From the NCBI RefSeq assembly GCF_900119165.1, contig NZ_FPJG01000006.1, positions 3,038,001 through 3,102,000 of the forward strand: a DNA stretch of 64,000 nt, read 5' to 3'. This stretch comes from Amycolatopsis australiensis (lineage in GTDB: Bacteria; Actinomycetota; Actinomycetes; Mycobacteriales; Pseudonocardiaceae). This document shows positions 1 through 10,039 of the stretch, in pieces. Under the pieces are notes generated by a model. It ran no database searches. It was not told the origin of the DNA and saw only the letters and a list, made by a program, of their open reading frames with translations. The position numbers and the translations under genes were made by a program. Each line of letters starts with the position of its first letter. The stretch's first letter is position 1.

Positions 1-862
1 TTCCGCACTCCGGCCTGGTCGTCACCCGCGCCCAGCCGCCGGGCACGTTGTGCCGCAGCGCGTTCTCCAGCAGGTTGTGCGCCAGCCTCTCCAGCAGCAA
101 CGCGTCGCCCACCGTCAGGGCCTCCGTCAGGTCCTCCGACACTCCCGGGGGCACCACGTGCGCCACGATCGCCGCCAGGTCCACCGGGTGGCGTTCGGTC
201 AGTGCGCTCTCCGAACGCGCCAGCAGCAGCAACCCGCTGATCAGCTTCTCGTGCCGCGCGTTGATCCGCAGCAGCTTGCTTCCCAGCTCGCGGACGTCTT
301 CCGACGCCGTCCGGCGGTGCATGGCCACCTCGACCAGGGAACGGTTCAACGTCAGCGGGGTGCGCAGTTCGTGCGACGCGTTCGCGACGAACCGGCGCTG
401 CGCGTCGAACGACCGGTCGAGCCGCTCCACCATCACGTCGAACGCGTCGGCGAGGGTCTTCACCTCGTCGTCCGGGCCGCGCAGCGCGATGCGCCCGTGC
501 CCGCCCGGGTCGGCCGTTGCCGCGATGCGGCGGGCCGTGTCCGTCACCTGGCGCAACGGAGCCAGCGCGCGGCCCGCCACCAGCCAGCCCATGCCGGCCG
601 CCAGCACCGCCACCACCGCCAGCGCGATGCCGCCCTGCGTCAGCAGCGACGTCACCGCCGCCGCCCGCACCTGACGGGCCTGCTCGTCGAACGCCGCCAG
701 GGGCGGCAACGGCGGTGCGCCCGGCGGCGGGCTGCCCGAGAGCACCGTGACGCGCCGCCCGACCTGCCGCGCGAACAGCACGTACGTGACACCCAGCAGC
801 ACCACGCCCGCCAGCAGGAACAGGCCGCCGTACAGGACGGTCAGCCGCAGCCGGAGGCTCAC
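1..862 (-). CDS. Sensor histidine kinase, partial (C-terminus beyond window)
   Basis: This is a membrane sensor kinase that would phosphorylate the response regulator encoded just upstream. The GTG start at 862 overlaps the regulator's stop codon (GTGA). About 287 codons are visible. A membrane segment lies at residues 8-29 (LTVLYGGLFLLAGVVLLG), followed by a short Pro-rich external loop, a second membrane segment near residue 80, a HAMP region, and a histidine box reading FVANASHELRTPLTLNR at about residue 160. The ATPase domain is only partly present; the start of an N box (ERLAHNLLENALRHN) is visible near the window edge. Stimulus unknown. It is probably co-transcribed with the regulator and the glycosyltransferase. 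Confidence 0.9.
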   Translation of the reverse strand, partial: MSLRLRLTVLYGGLFLLAGVVLLGVTYVLFARQVGRRVTVLSGSPPPGAPPLPPLAAFDEQARQVRAAAVTSLLTQGGIALAVVAVLAAGMGWLVAGRALAPLRQVTDTARRIAATADPGGHGRIALRGPDDEVKTLADAFDVMVERLDRSFDAQRRFVANASHELRTPLTLNRSLVEVAMHRRTASEDVRELGSKLLRINARHEKLISGLLLLARSESALTERHPVDLAAIVAHVVPPGVSEDLTEALTVGDALLLERLAHNLLENALRHNVPGGWARVTTRPECG

Positions 863-1515
863 CGGAGCCGGTAGCCGACGCCGGTGACCGTCTCCACCAG
901 CGGCGGGTCGCCGAGCTTGCGGCGCAGCTTGAGGATGGTGAGCCGGACCGCGCCGGTGAACGGGTCCGCGTGCTCGTCCCACGCCTTCTCCAGCAGGTGC
1001 TCGGCGGACACCGTGGCGCCGTCCGCGCGCAGCAGCTCGGCGAGCACGGCGAACTCCTTTTTGGACAGTGGCAGGTACCGCCCGTCGCGGAACACCTCGT
1101 GCCGCGCCGGATCGAGCGTGACGCCGGAGCGGCGCAGCACCGGCGGCGCCGCCGGGCGGCAGCGCCGGCCCAGCGACTGAATGCGCGCCGCCAGCTCGGG
1201 GAAAGCGAACGGCTTCGTCAGGTAGTCGTCGGCGCCCAGCGACAGCCCGTCGACGCGGTCGGTGACCTCGACGGCCGCGGTGAGCATCAGCACCCGCGTC
1301 GCCGCCTCGGACGCGACCACCCGGCGGCAGACGTCGTCGCCGTGCACGACCGGCAGGTCCCGGTCGAGCACGACGACGTCGTAGTCGTGCACGGCGATCC
1401 GGTCGAGCGCCGCCCCGCCGTCGTGGGCGACGTCGACGGCGTGGGACTCGTCGCGCAGCCACTCCGCGATCGCGTCCGCGAGCATCGGCTCGTCCTCCAC
1501 CACCAGGACCCGCAT
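859..1515 (-). CDS. OmpR/PhoB-family response regulator
   Basis: This 218-residue DNA-binding response regulator has an N-terminal receiver domain. Its acidic pocket is in VVEDEP, the phosphorylation Asp is in VVLDRDLP near residue 51, and the conserved Lys is in LTKPF. A C-terminal winged helix ends in the typical TVTGVGYRLR. I chose the ATG at 1515 (MRVLVVEDE) because the domain begins there; an upstream in-frame start at 1560 would add 15 unrelated residues and run into the preceding gene. It lies 35 bp after the glycosyltransferase and overlaps the kinase start. Its target genes are unknown, but co-regulation with the glycosyltransferase is plausible. Confidence 0.93.
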   Translation of the reverse strand: MRVLVVEDEPMLADAIAEWLRDESHAVDVAHDGGAALDRIAVHDYDVVVLDRDLPVVHGDDVCRRVVASEAATRVLMLTAAVEVTDRVDGLSLGADDYLTKPFAFPELAARIQSLGRRCRPAAPPVLRRSGVTLDPARHEVFRDGRYLPLSKKEFAVLAELLRADGATVSAEHLLEKAWDEHADPFTGAVRLTILKLRRKLGDPPLVETVTGVGYRLR

Positions 1516-1550
1516 GCCGCCATGATCGCCGCGGCGGTGTTTCCTCGCCG

Positions 1551-3392
1551 TTAGCGGCACCGGTAGAGCGTGTCCGCGCCGCCGGCCACCCGGACCGGCC
1601 CACCGGACCGGCCGCCGTACTCGCCCGGGTCGACGACCGCGCAGTGCCGCTCGATCCAGCGCTGCCGTTCGCCCTGCACCGGGCTCCGCGGCGGCCCGCC
1701 GGGAACGGTGCCCGCGCTGCTCAGCACGAACCGCAGCTTGCCTTCGGCGAGCCAGCGGTCCAGCTGCGCGACCGGCGGCGCGTCGTCGCGGCCGCCGAAG
1801 CCGCCCATGCCGATCACCGTCGCGTCGGAGTCGATGACGAACGGCGCGACCGCGTTCGCTTCGGCGTTCACGGCGAGGGTGATCTCGGTGCCGTGCGCGC
1901 GGGCGTAGTCGAGGATGCGGCGTTGTTCACCGGACAGCGTGGCGGTGCCGTCGCCGCCCGCGAGCATCAGGCGGGGTCGCGGCCCGCCCGGTGACGGCGG
2001 CGGCATCGGTCCCGGCCCGGTGGCGGGTCCGGCGGCGGGCTGGGTGCCCGCGGACGTGCTCTGCGCGGCGGCGAACGACCACACGGCGGGCGTGAGCAGC
2101 AGCGGCACCAGCGCGGCGACGAGCGTCGCCCGGCTCCGGGCCACCACCAGGCCCGCGATCGCGGCCACGCCGGTCCCGAGCACCGCCCAGCGGGTCCAGC
2201 CGTGGAACGACGGGTCGCGGGAGGTCAGGACGAACGCCCACGCCGCGCTCAGCGCGATCGCCGGCGGGAGCAGCGTCCGCCGGTGGTGCCGCCACAGCAG
2301 CGCGAGCCCGGCGGCGGAGATCGCGGCGACGGCAGGTGCCATCGCCGTCGTGTAGTACGGGTGCCAGATGCCGCCGGCGAAGCTGAACACCGCGGTGGTC
2401 ACCAGCAGCCAGCCACCCCACAGCAGCCAGCCGGCGTCACGCCACCGCCGCCCGATGACGAGCAGCACGAGCAGCGCGAGCGGCAGCAGCCACGAGATCT
2501 GCCCGCCGACGAGGTCGTTGAACATCCGGCCCGGCCCCGGGTCGCCGCCGAACGACGTCATGGTCGACTCGCCGTTGCGCATGATCAGCATGCCGCCGCC
2601 CTCGCCCTGACCGGAGATGCGGCCGAACCCGTTGTAGCCGAAGACGAGGTCCCACGCGGAACCGTCCCTGCTGCCGCCCATGTAGGGCTTGGCGCCGGGC
2701 CACCAGTCGTACAGCGCGATCCACCAGAACGACGAGACGGCCAGCACGGCCCCGGCGCCGAGCAGGTCGAGGAGACGTCGCCGGACCGGCGCGGCCGTCC
2801 CGGCGAAGTAAGCGAGCGCCAGCGGCGGGACGATGATCCACGCCTGCAGCATCTTGGTCAGGAACCCGCAGCCGACGAAGAAGGCGCACCACCACAGCCA
2901 TTTCCGGCCGTCGTCGAGCGCGCGGGTCAACGCGTACGCCGCGGCGACGAGGAACAGCACCAGCAGCGTGTCCGGGTTGTTGTCGCGGTTGATGACCACG
3001 GTCACCGGCGTGAGCGCCAGGATCACCGCGGCGAGCAGCGCGACGTTCTCCCCGGCCCAGCGCCGGACCGTGCGGTGGAGCAGGAAGACGGCGGCGACGC
3101 CTTCGAGGACCTGGGGCAGCAGCAGCGCCCAGCCGTGATACCCGAAGACCAGCACGGAGATCGCCTGCGGCCACAACGCCAACGGCGGTTTGTCGACCGT
3201 GACGACGCCGTACGGGTCGAAGGAGCCGAAGAGGAAGTTGGTGAAGCCGGCGGTCATGGACTTGACGGCGGCCGAGTAGTACGTGTTGCCGAACTGGCCG
3301 TCGCCGATCTTCCAGGCGTAGAGCACGGCGGCGCCGAGGCAGACGAGCGGAAGCGCCCAGGCGCGGGTCTTCGGAGGAGCGGCGGTGAGCAT
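1551..3392 (-). CDS. Glycosyltransferase family 39 (PMT-like) membrane protein
   Basis: This 613-residue multi-pass membrane protein belongs to the dolichyl-phosphate-mannose/ArnT-like family, which moves a sugar from a polyprenyl-phosphate carrier to an extracytoplasmic acceptor. It shows the family's N-terminal features: GNTYYSAAVKSM, then VTVDKPPLALW in the first loop and NRDNNPDTLL further on. Many hydrophobic helices follow, and then a soluble C-terminal domain (from about residue 460) with a Gly/Pro-rich linker. The ATG start is at 3392. The acceptor cannot be told from sequence. It heads an apparent operon with the two-component genes. Confidence 0.88.
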   Translation of the reverse strand: MLTAAPPKTRAWALPLVCLGAAVLYAWKIGDGQFGNTYYSAAVKSMTAGFTNFLFGSFDPYGVVTVDKPPLALWPQAISVLVFGYHGWALLLPQVLEGVAAVFLLHRTVRRWAGENVALLAAVILALTPVTVVINRDNNPDTLLVLFLVAAAYALTRALDDGRKWLWWCAFFVGCGFLTKMLQAWIIVPPLALAYFAGTAAPVRRRLLDLLGAGAVLAVSSFWWIALYDWWPGAKPYMGGSRDGSAWDLVFGYNGFGRISGQGEGGGMLIMRNGESTMTSFGGDPGPGRMFNDLVGGQISWLLPLALLVLLVIGRRWRDAGWLLWGGWLLVTTAVFSFAGGIWHPYYTTAMAPAVAAISAAGLALLWRHHRRTLLPPAIALSAAWAFVLTSRDPSFHGWTRWAVLGTGVAAIAGLVVARSRATLVAALVPLLLTPAVWSFAAAQSTSAGTQPAAGPATGPGPMPPPSPGGPRPRLMLAGGDGTATLSGEQRRILDYARAHGTEITLAVNAEANAVAPFVIDSDATVIGMGGFGGRDDAPPVAQLDRWLAEGKLRFVLSSAGTVPGGPPRSPVQGERQRWIERHCAVVDPGEYGGRSGGPVRVAGGADTLYRCR

Positions 3393-3436
3393 GGCCGCCA
3401 GCCAACCGGGACCCGCGTTTCCCGGGCGTTTCCGCG

Positions 3437-6400
3437 TTACTCCGCTTCGAGGTCACCCTCCAGCGACAGGTACACCTCGCGCATCTTGGCCAGCAGCTCG
3501 GGGTCCGGCTCCGCCCACAGGCCGCGGTCGGCCGCCTCGGACAGCCGTTCCACGATCCCGCGCAACGCCCACGGGTTCGCCTGCCGCAGGAACTCCTGGT
3601 TCACCTCGTCCAGCACGTAGGACTCGGTCAGCTTCTCGTACATCCAGTCGCCGACGACCCCGGCTGTCGCGTCGAAGCCGAACAGGTAGTCCACTGTGGC
3701 CGCCAGCTCGAACGCGCCCTTGTAGCCGTGGCGGCGCATCGCCGCCAGCCAGCGCGGGTTCACCACGCGCGCCCGGAACACCCGCGCGGTCTCCTCGCCC
3801 AGCGTCCGCGTGCGGACCGCGTCCGGTGACGTGCTGTCGCCCACGTAGGACGCCGGCGCCGAGCCGGTCAGCGCGCGGACCGTCGCGATCATCCCGCCGT
3901 GGTACTGGAAGTAGTCGTCCGAGTCGGCGATGTCGTGCTCGCGCGTGTCCGTGTTCTTCGCCGCCACCACGATGCGCTTGTAGGAGTTCTCCATGTCCTC
4001 GCGCGCCGGGCGCCCGTCCAGGTCACGGCCGTAGGCGAAGCCGCCCCAGACCGCGTACACCTCCGCGAGGTCCTTGTCGTCGCGCCAGTTCCCGCTGTCC
4101 ATCAGCGGCAGCAGCCCCGCGCCGTACGCGCCCGGCTTCGAGCCGAAGATCCGCGTCGTCGCCCGGCGGGCGTCGCCGTGCTCGGCCAGGTCCGCGGCAA
4201 CGTGCGCGCGGACGAAGTTCCGGTCGTGCGGTTCGTCCAACCCGGACACGAGCCGCACGGCGTCGTCCAGCAACGTGATCACGTGCGGGAACGCGTCACG
4301 GAAGAAGCCGCTGATCCGCACCGTGACGTCGATCCGCGGCCGGCCCAGCTCGGAAAGCGGGATGGCTTCGATGCCCGTCACGCGCCGCGACGCCTCGTCC
4401 CACACCGGCTGGACACCCAGCAGTGCCAGCACTTCCGCGGCGTCGTCACCGGAGGTCCGCATCGCCGACGTCCCCCACACCGACAGCCCGACCGACTTCG
4501 GCCAGTCGCCGGTGTCCTCGCGGTAGCGGCGCAGCAGCGACTCCGCCAGGGCCTGCCCGGTTTCCCAGGCGAGCCGGCTCGGGATCGCCTTCGGGTCGAC
4601 CGTGTAGAAGTTCCGCCCGGTCGGCAGCACGTTGACCAGCCCGCGCAGCGGCGACCCGCTCGGCCCGGCCGGGATGTACCCGCCGTCCAGCGCGTGCAGC
4701 ACGGAGTCCAGTTCCGCGGACGTGCCGGCCAGCCGCGGGACGATCTCCGTCGCCGCGAACTCCAGCACCCGCGCGACCTGCGGGTCCGGGGCCACCGAGG
4801 CGACGGCGGTGGCGTCCCACGAACGCAGTTCCATCGCCTGGACCAGCTCGCGCGCCGTCCGCTCGACGGCGTCCACTTCGGACAGTGGCGCGTTCTCCTT
4901 GAGCCCCAGCGCCGACCGCAGCCCGGGCACCGCGCCCTGCTTGCCGCCCCACATCTGCTGGGCCCGCAGCATCGCCAGCACCAGGTTGACGCGGGCCTCG
5001 CCGGCCGGCGCCGCGCCCAGGACGTGCAGCCCGTCGCGGATCTGGGCGTCTTTGACCTCGCACAGCCAGCCGTCGATGTGCAGCAGGAAGTCGTCGAACT
5101 CGGCGTCGTGCGGGCGTTCCGCCACGCCGAGGTCGTGGTCGAGCTTCGCCGCCTGGATCAGCGTCCAGATCTGCTGGCGGATGGCCGGCAGCTTCGCCGG
5201 GTCCATCGCCGCGATGTTCGCGTGCTCGTCGAGCAGCTGCTCGAGCCGCGCGAGGTCGCCGTAGGACTCCGCGCGCGCCATCGGCGGGATCAGGTGGTCG
5301 ACGATCGTCGCGTGCGCCCGCCGCTTGGCCTGCGCGCCCTCGCCCGGGTCGTTGATCAGGAACGGGTAGACCAGCGGCAGGTTCCCGAGCACGGCGTCCG
5401 GGGCGCACGACGCCGACAGCCCGGCCGTCTTGCCCGGCAGCCATTCGAGGGACCCGTGCTTGCCCAGGTGGACGACCGCGTGCGCGCCGAACTCCTCCTC
5501 CAGCCACCGGTACGCGGCCAGGTAGTGGTGGCTCGGCGGCAGGTCGGGGTTGTGGTAGATCGCGACGGGGTTCTCGCCGAACCCGCGCGGCGGCTGGATC
5601 ATCAGGATGACGTTGCCGCTCCGCAGGGACGCCAGCACGATGTCGCCGTTGTCGACGTACAGCTCGCCGGGCGCCGGGCCCCAGTGCTCTTCCATCGCTT
5701 CGCGCAGCTCGGCGGGCAGCTCGGCGAACCATTCGCGGTAGCGGGCGGCGGGGACGCGGATCGGGTTCCCGGCCAGCTGCTCCTCGGTCAGCCACTCCGG
5801 ATCCTGGCCGCCCGCGGCGATCAGGGCGTGGATCAGCGCGTCGCCGTCGGGCTGGCCGGTGCCGGCCGGCTCGACGCCGGGGAACGCGTCCGGCCCCAGG
5901 TCGTAGCCCTGCTCACGCATCCGGCGCAGCAGTTCGATCGCCGACGCGGGGGTGTCCAGCCCGACGGCGTTGCCCACGCGAGAGTGCTTCGTCGGGTACG
6001 CGGACAGCATCAGCGCGATCCGGCGTTCCGGCGGCGGCGTGTGCCGCAACCGGGCGTGCGCGAGCGCGATCTTCGCGACGCGCGCCGCCCGTTCTTCGTC
6101 GGGCACGTACCGGGGGAGACCGTCGGCGTCCAGCTCCTTGAACGAGAACGGCACGGTGATCAGCCGCCCGTCGAACTCCGGGACGGCCATCTGGTTGCCC
6201 GCGTCGAGCGGCGAGAGGCCGTCGTCGTTCGCCGCCCACGTCTCGCGGTCGCTGGTCAGGCACAGCGCCTGCAGGATCGGGACGTCGAGCGCGGCCAGCT
6301 CGGCGACGTCCCACGCCTCGTCGTCACCGCCGGCGCCCACCTCGGACGGCCGCGTGCCGCCCGCGGCGAGCACCGTGACCAGCAGCGCGTCGGCCTTGCC

Positions 6401-7000
6401 GAGTTCGGCCATCATGTCCGGCTCGCGCGTCCGCAGCGAAGCGCAGTAGATCGGCAACGCGCGCCCGCCCGCGGCTTCGATCCGGTCGGCGAGGGCGTGG
6501 ACGAAGTTCGTGTTCCCGGACAGGTGGTGCGCGCGGTAGTAGAGGATCCCGATCACCGGGCCGTCGCCGGTCGCGGGACGGTCGAGGATGCCCCACGCGG
6601 GCTGCTCGGCGGGTGGCTCGAAGCCGTCTCCGGTGAGCAGGAGCGTGTCGGAGAGGAACCGGTGCAGCTGGGTGAGGTTCGCCGGGCCGCCCTGCGCGAG
6701 GTAGGCGTGGGCCTCGGCGGCGATCCCGGCCGGGACGGTCGAGAGCTTCATCAGCTCGGCGTCCGGCGTCTGCTCCCCGCCCAGGACGACGACGTGCGCG
6801 CCCGACGCCCGCAGCGCGTCCAGGCCGTCGGCCCAGGTCCGCGGGGTGCCGAGGATCCGCGCGACGACGATCTTGACGCCGTCGAGCAGCCCGGGCAGCT
6901 CGGCGACGTCGAGCCGGGCGGGGTTGCCGAGCCGGTAATCGCCGTCGCTGGAGCGGGCACTGAGCAGATCGGTGTCCGAAGTGGACAGAAGCAGGATCAC
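3437..7000 (-). CDS. cobN: Cobaltochelatase subunit CobN
   Basis: This is the large porphyrin-binding subunit of the ATP-dependent cobaltochelatase, which inserts cobalt into hydrogenobyrinic acid a,c-diamide in the cytoplasm. It is 1187 residues long, normal for the family, with conserved stretches such as LGKHGSLEWLPGK and NVLPTGRNFYTVDPKAIPS. I chose the GTG at 7000 (VILLLSTSDTD) because an AGGAGGAA ribosome site lies 5 bases upstream. The longer open frame to 7180 runs through the riboswitch and is not coding. The AAA/VWA partner is the ChlI-ChlD fusion at 25 kb; no cobS/cobT-type chelatase genes were seen. Confidence 0.96.
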   Translation of the reverse strand: MILLLSTSDTDLLSARSSDGDYRLGNPARLDVAELPGLLDGVKIVVARILGTPRTWADGLDALRASGAHVVVLGGEQTPDAELMKLSTVPAGIAAEAHAYLAQGGPANLTQLHRFLSDTLLLTGDGFEPPAEQPAWGILDRPATGDGPVIGILYYRAHHLSGNTNFVHALADRIEAAGGRALPIYCASLRTREPDMMAELGKADALLVTVLAAGGTRPSEVGAGGDDEAWDVAELAALDVPILQALCLTSDRETWAANDDGLSPLDAGNQMAVPEFDGRLITVPFSFKELDADGLPRYVPDEERAARVAKIALAHARLRHTPPPERRIALMLSAYPTKHSRVGNAVGLDTPASAIELLRRMREQGYDLGPDAFPGVEPAGTGQPDGDALIHALIAAGGQDPEWLTEEQLAGNPIRVPAARYREWFAELPAELREAMEEHWGPAPGELYVDNGDIVLASLRSGNVILMIQPPRGFGENPVAIYHNPDLPPSHHYLAAYRWLEEEFGAHAVVHLGKHGSLEWLPGKTAGLSASCAPDAVLGNLPLVYPFLINDPGEGAQAKRRAHATIVDHLIPPMARAESYGDLARLEQLLDEHANIAAMDPAKLPAIRQQIWTLIQAAKLDHDLGVAERPHDAEFDDFLLHIDGWLCEVKDAQIRDGLHVLGAAPAGEARVNLVLAMLRAQQMWGGKQGAVPGLRSALGLKENAPLSEVDAVERTARELVQAMELRSWDATAVASVAPDPQVARVLEFAATEIVPRLAGTSAELDSVLHALDGGYIPAGPSGSPLRGLVNVLPTGRNFYTVDPKAIPSRLAWETGQALAESLLRRYREDTGDWPKSVGLSVWGTSAMRTSGDDAAEVLALLGVQPVWDEASRRVTGIEAIPLSELGRPRIDVTVRISGFFRDAFPHVITLLDDAVRLVSGLDEPHDRNFVRAHVAADLAEHGDARRATTRIFGSKPGAYGAGLLPLMDSGNWRDDKDLAEVYAVWGGFAYGRDLDGRPAREDMENSYKRIVVAAKNTDTREHDIADSDDYFQYHGGMIATVRALTGSAPASYVGDSTSPDAVRTRTLGEETARVFRARVVNPRWLAAMRRHGYKGAFELAATVDYLFGFDATAGVVGDWMYEKLTESYVLDEVNQEFLRQANPWALRGIVERLSEAADRGLWAEPDPELLAKMREVYLSLEGDLEAE

Positions 7001-7037
7001 GAGGTTCCTCCTCGGGGTCCGCGCCCCGGGTAGACGG

Positions 7038-7165
7038 GCGCGCCGGCCGGAGTTCCTGGCTCCCGGAGACGGCCGTCTCCGGTCACAGTGGCGGGACCGC
7101 CCCGGGCTTCCACCGGGTTCCTCCACCTGCCGGCGCGTGGGTATCGGCTCCACTCTCCGGTGCCG
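7038..7165 (-). promoter_or_regulatory. Cobalamin riboswitch upstream of cobN
   Basis: Read on the minus strand, the leader holds GGTGGAAGCCCGGG, then CGGTCCCGCCACTGTGA, then a B12 box GGGAGCCAGGAACTC (rc of 7050-7064). This is the ordered core of a cobalamin riboswitch. A GGGG-CGCGGA-CCCC hairpin follows directly before the cobN ribosome site, so control is probably at translation initiation, with adenosylcobalamin lowering expression. The outer limits are approximate. Confidence 0.93.
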
Positions 7166-7215
7166 GTCGAGGTGCGTCAAGGTGACGTCGGCCCGGCGCT
7201 CGGTAACCTGGCGGC

Positions 7216-7940
7216 TTGGAAGCCTTCCTCCGTGACTTCACCGCGGCCCAGTCGAGCCGCGGGCCCTACCGCCGGGCGACGGCGGCCGAGCTGGCGGCCG
7301 CCGAAGCGGGGTTCGCCGCGTTCTTCGACCGGGCCCCGCACGACCTCGGCGAGCTGGGCTTTTCCGTCGACGGGGACCGCCTGGTGCACCAGGAACCCGG
7401 CTCCGAGCGCGCCTGGGGGCTCTACGCCATCGACCGGTCCGCGCCGCCCGCGCTGGTCGTCGAGGTGCCGCACGCCTCCTCCGACCTGCGGACCGAGCTG
7501 CTCGGTCTCGCCCTCCACCGGGAGGTGCCCGGGGCCGTCCTCGCCGTCGGCGGGGCCCACCGCCGCCGGGAGGATCCCGCGCACGACACCGGGACCGTCT
7601 TCCACGTCGTCACCACGCTGCTGGCCCGGCGCGGCCTGCCGCAGGTGCAGCTGCACGGGTTCAACGACACCACCCTCGCCACAGCGGACGTCGTGCTCTC
7701 GGCCGGGGCCGCGGAGGCCGGCGACGCCGCACGCCGGGCGGCGGACCGCTTCGAGGCGGCCGGTTTCCGCGTCTGCCGCGCCTGGGCCGAGCCCTGCCGG
7801 GGCCTGGCCGGGACGACGAACGTCCAGAGCCGGGCCGCCGGGGACACACCGTTCCTGCACGTCGAGCTGAACCGGACCGCCCGCGAGACCCGCCGCGACG
7901 ACGTCGTGCGCGCCCTCGTCGAGGCCGACCTCCGGAAGCC

Positions 7941-7944
<4 letters not shown>
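7216..7944 (+). CDS. Uncharacterised protein, possible PghP/N-formylglutamate-amidohydrolase-like zinc hydrolase
   Basis: This 242-residue soluble protein is divergent from cobN and begins at a TTG just beyond the riboswitch. I do not recognise it firmly. The middle and C-terminus carry possible metal or catalytic residues in an order seen in poly-gamma-glutamate hydrolase (PghP)-like enzymes: VEVPHASSDLRTE, GGAHRRRE, QLHGFND, GLAGTTNVQSR and FLHVELNRTARE. A zinc-dependent amidohydrolase is therefore an inference. The first 70 residues show no clear domain. The stop codon TAG lies inside the left copy of the 13-bp repeat that flanks the IS element, so the insertion left this gene intact. No clear ribosome site precedes the TTG. 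Confidence 0.6.
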
Positions 7945-8950
<1,006 letters not shown>

Positions 8951-8963
8951 CCTAGGCGGACTG
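8951..8963 (+). repeat. Right direct repeat (target-site duplication) of the IS element
   Basis: This is the second copy of CCTAGGCGGACTG. It contains the stop codon (CTA on the plus strand) and the last two sense codons of the XRE regulator gene read on the minus strand. Confidence 0.8.
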
Positions 8964-9185
8964 CTCGCCCAGCCGGGGGAACGGCTTCGTCGAGAACAGC
9001 ACCTCGACCGGGACCTCGAAGAACTCCGCGATGCGCAGCGCCAGGTACAGGCTCGGGCTGTACTCGCCGCGCTCCAGGTAGCCGATCGTCTGGTAGTGCA
9101 CGCCGAGTGCCTCCGCGAGCTGGCGCCGCGAGATGGACCGCTCCGCGCGCAGCATCGCGATCCGGTTGTAGACGGCCTCACTCAT
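8952..9185 (-). CDS. Small XRE-family transcriptional regulator
   Basis: This 77-residue protein is essentially one Cro/C1-type helix-turn-helix. ISRRQLAEALGVHYQTIGYL spans helices 2 and 3, and a short tail ends in KPFPRLGEQSA. Small XRE proteins of this kind often occur with ABC-2 membrane genes. Here the ATG at 9185 lies 2 bp after the permease stop, so it is the last gene of the ABC operon and may autoregulate it. Its stop codon lies in the IS target duplication, so it is intact. DNA target unknown. Confidence 0.88.
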   Translation of the reverse strand: MSEAVYNRIAMLRAERSISRRQLAEALGVHYQTIGYLERGEYSPSLYLALRIAEFFEVPVEVLFSTKPFPRLGEQSA

Positions 9186-9187
9186 CA

Positions 9188-10039
9188 CTACCCCACACGC
9201 TGCATGGCCTTCTCCCGCCGCTCGGCCACCGACGAACCCGCCTCCCGCCGCGCCATGCGGCGCAGCAGCACCGGCGCCAGCGTCAATCCGATCACGGACC
9301 ACGCGACGAGCACGCCGAGGGTCGCCCAGGGCCGCCACGACTGGCCGATTTCCACCACGACCGCGCTGTCCGGCAGCAGCGCCGAGCGCATGCCGAGGCC
9401 CAGCCAGTACATCGGGAACACCTGCGCGATGTCCTGGACCCACCCCGGCAGCGCCGTGACCGGGTAGAAGATCCCGGAGATCGCGCCCAGTCCCAGCACC
9501 GGCAGGGTGATCAGCCCGATGGAGCGCGCGCTGCTGGTGAGCGAGCCGAGCGCGGCCCCGAGCGGCAGGGTCGCGGTCAGCCCGATGGCCAGCACCCACA
9601 GCAGGTGCAGGTACGACCAGACGCCGCCGGGCGCGAGCGCCGGGTACACGAACAGGCACGGGACGAGCACGATCAGCAGCCCGGTGACCTGCGCCATCGA
9701 CAGCGACGCCGTCTTCCCGACGAGGTAGCCGAGCATGCCGTTCGGGGTCGCCTTCGCGCGCAGGAGCGTGCCGTCCTCGCGGTCGACGGCCAGGTAGCCC
9801 GCCGCCGTGTTCAGCCCGTTGAACACGATTCCGGCGCCCAGCACGCCCGGCACGGTGGCCGCCCCGAGCGAGAACGCGGTGCCGGGCAAGGTCGCGTCGC
9901 GCATGAAGAACAGCGCGCCCAGGAAGAGCGCGGCGAAGACGAACTGGCCGACCACGTCGTCGCGGTTGGTCCACGTCTGCTTGAACTCGATGAGCCCGCG
10001 GGCCAGCCCGGAACGGACCGCGGCGGTCCTGGCGTTCAT
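9188..10039 (-). CDS. ABC-2 type transporter permease
   Basis: This 283-residue integral membrane subunit belongs to an ABC-2 exporter. It has six predicted helices: early ones around FVFAALFLGALFFM and VPGVLGAGIVFNGLN, then VTGLLIVLVPCLFVY, LLWVLAIGLTATLPLGAALG and IGLITLPVLGLGAISGIFYPV, and a last one near the C-terminus (VLVAWSVIGLTLAPVLL). YPVTALPGWVQDIAQVFPMYW between helices is typical of drug or lipid exporters of the DrrB type. The ATG start overlaps the stop of the ATPase gene (ATGA). Substrate unknown. Confidence 0.92.
   Translation of the reverse strand: MNARTAAVRSGLARGLIEFKQTWTNRDDVVGQFVFAALFLGALFFMRDATLPGTAFSLGAATVPGVLGAGIVFNGLNTAAGYLAVDREDGTLLRAKATPNGMLGYLVGKTASLSMAQVTGLLIVLVPCLFVYPALAPGGVWSYLHLLWVLAIGLTATLPLGAALGSLTSSARSIGLITLPVLGLGAISGIFYPVTALPGWVQDIAQVFPMYWLGLGMRSALLPDSAVVVEIGQSWRPWATLGVLVAWSVIGLTLAPVLLRRMARREAGSSVAERREKAMQRVG

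Noticed and set aside
3899..7033. A 1044-codon plus-strand open frame
   Set aside because: It is antisense to cobN, with no recognisable domain and shadow-type composition.
7000..7180. An upstream extension of cobN to 7180
   Set aside because: These codons translate the riboswitch; the ribosome site and similarity support the start at 7000.
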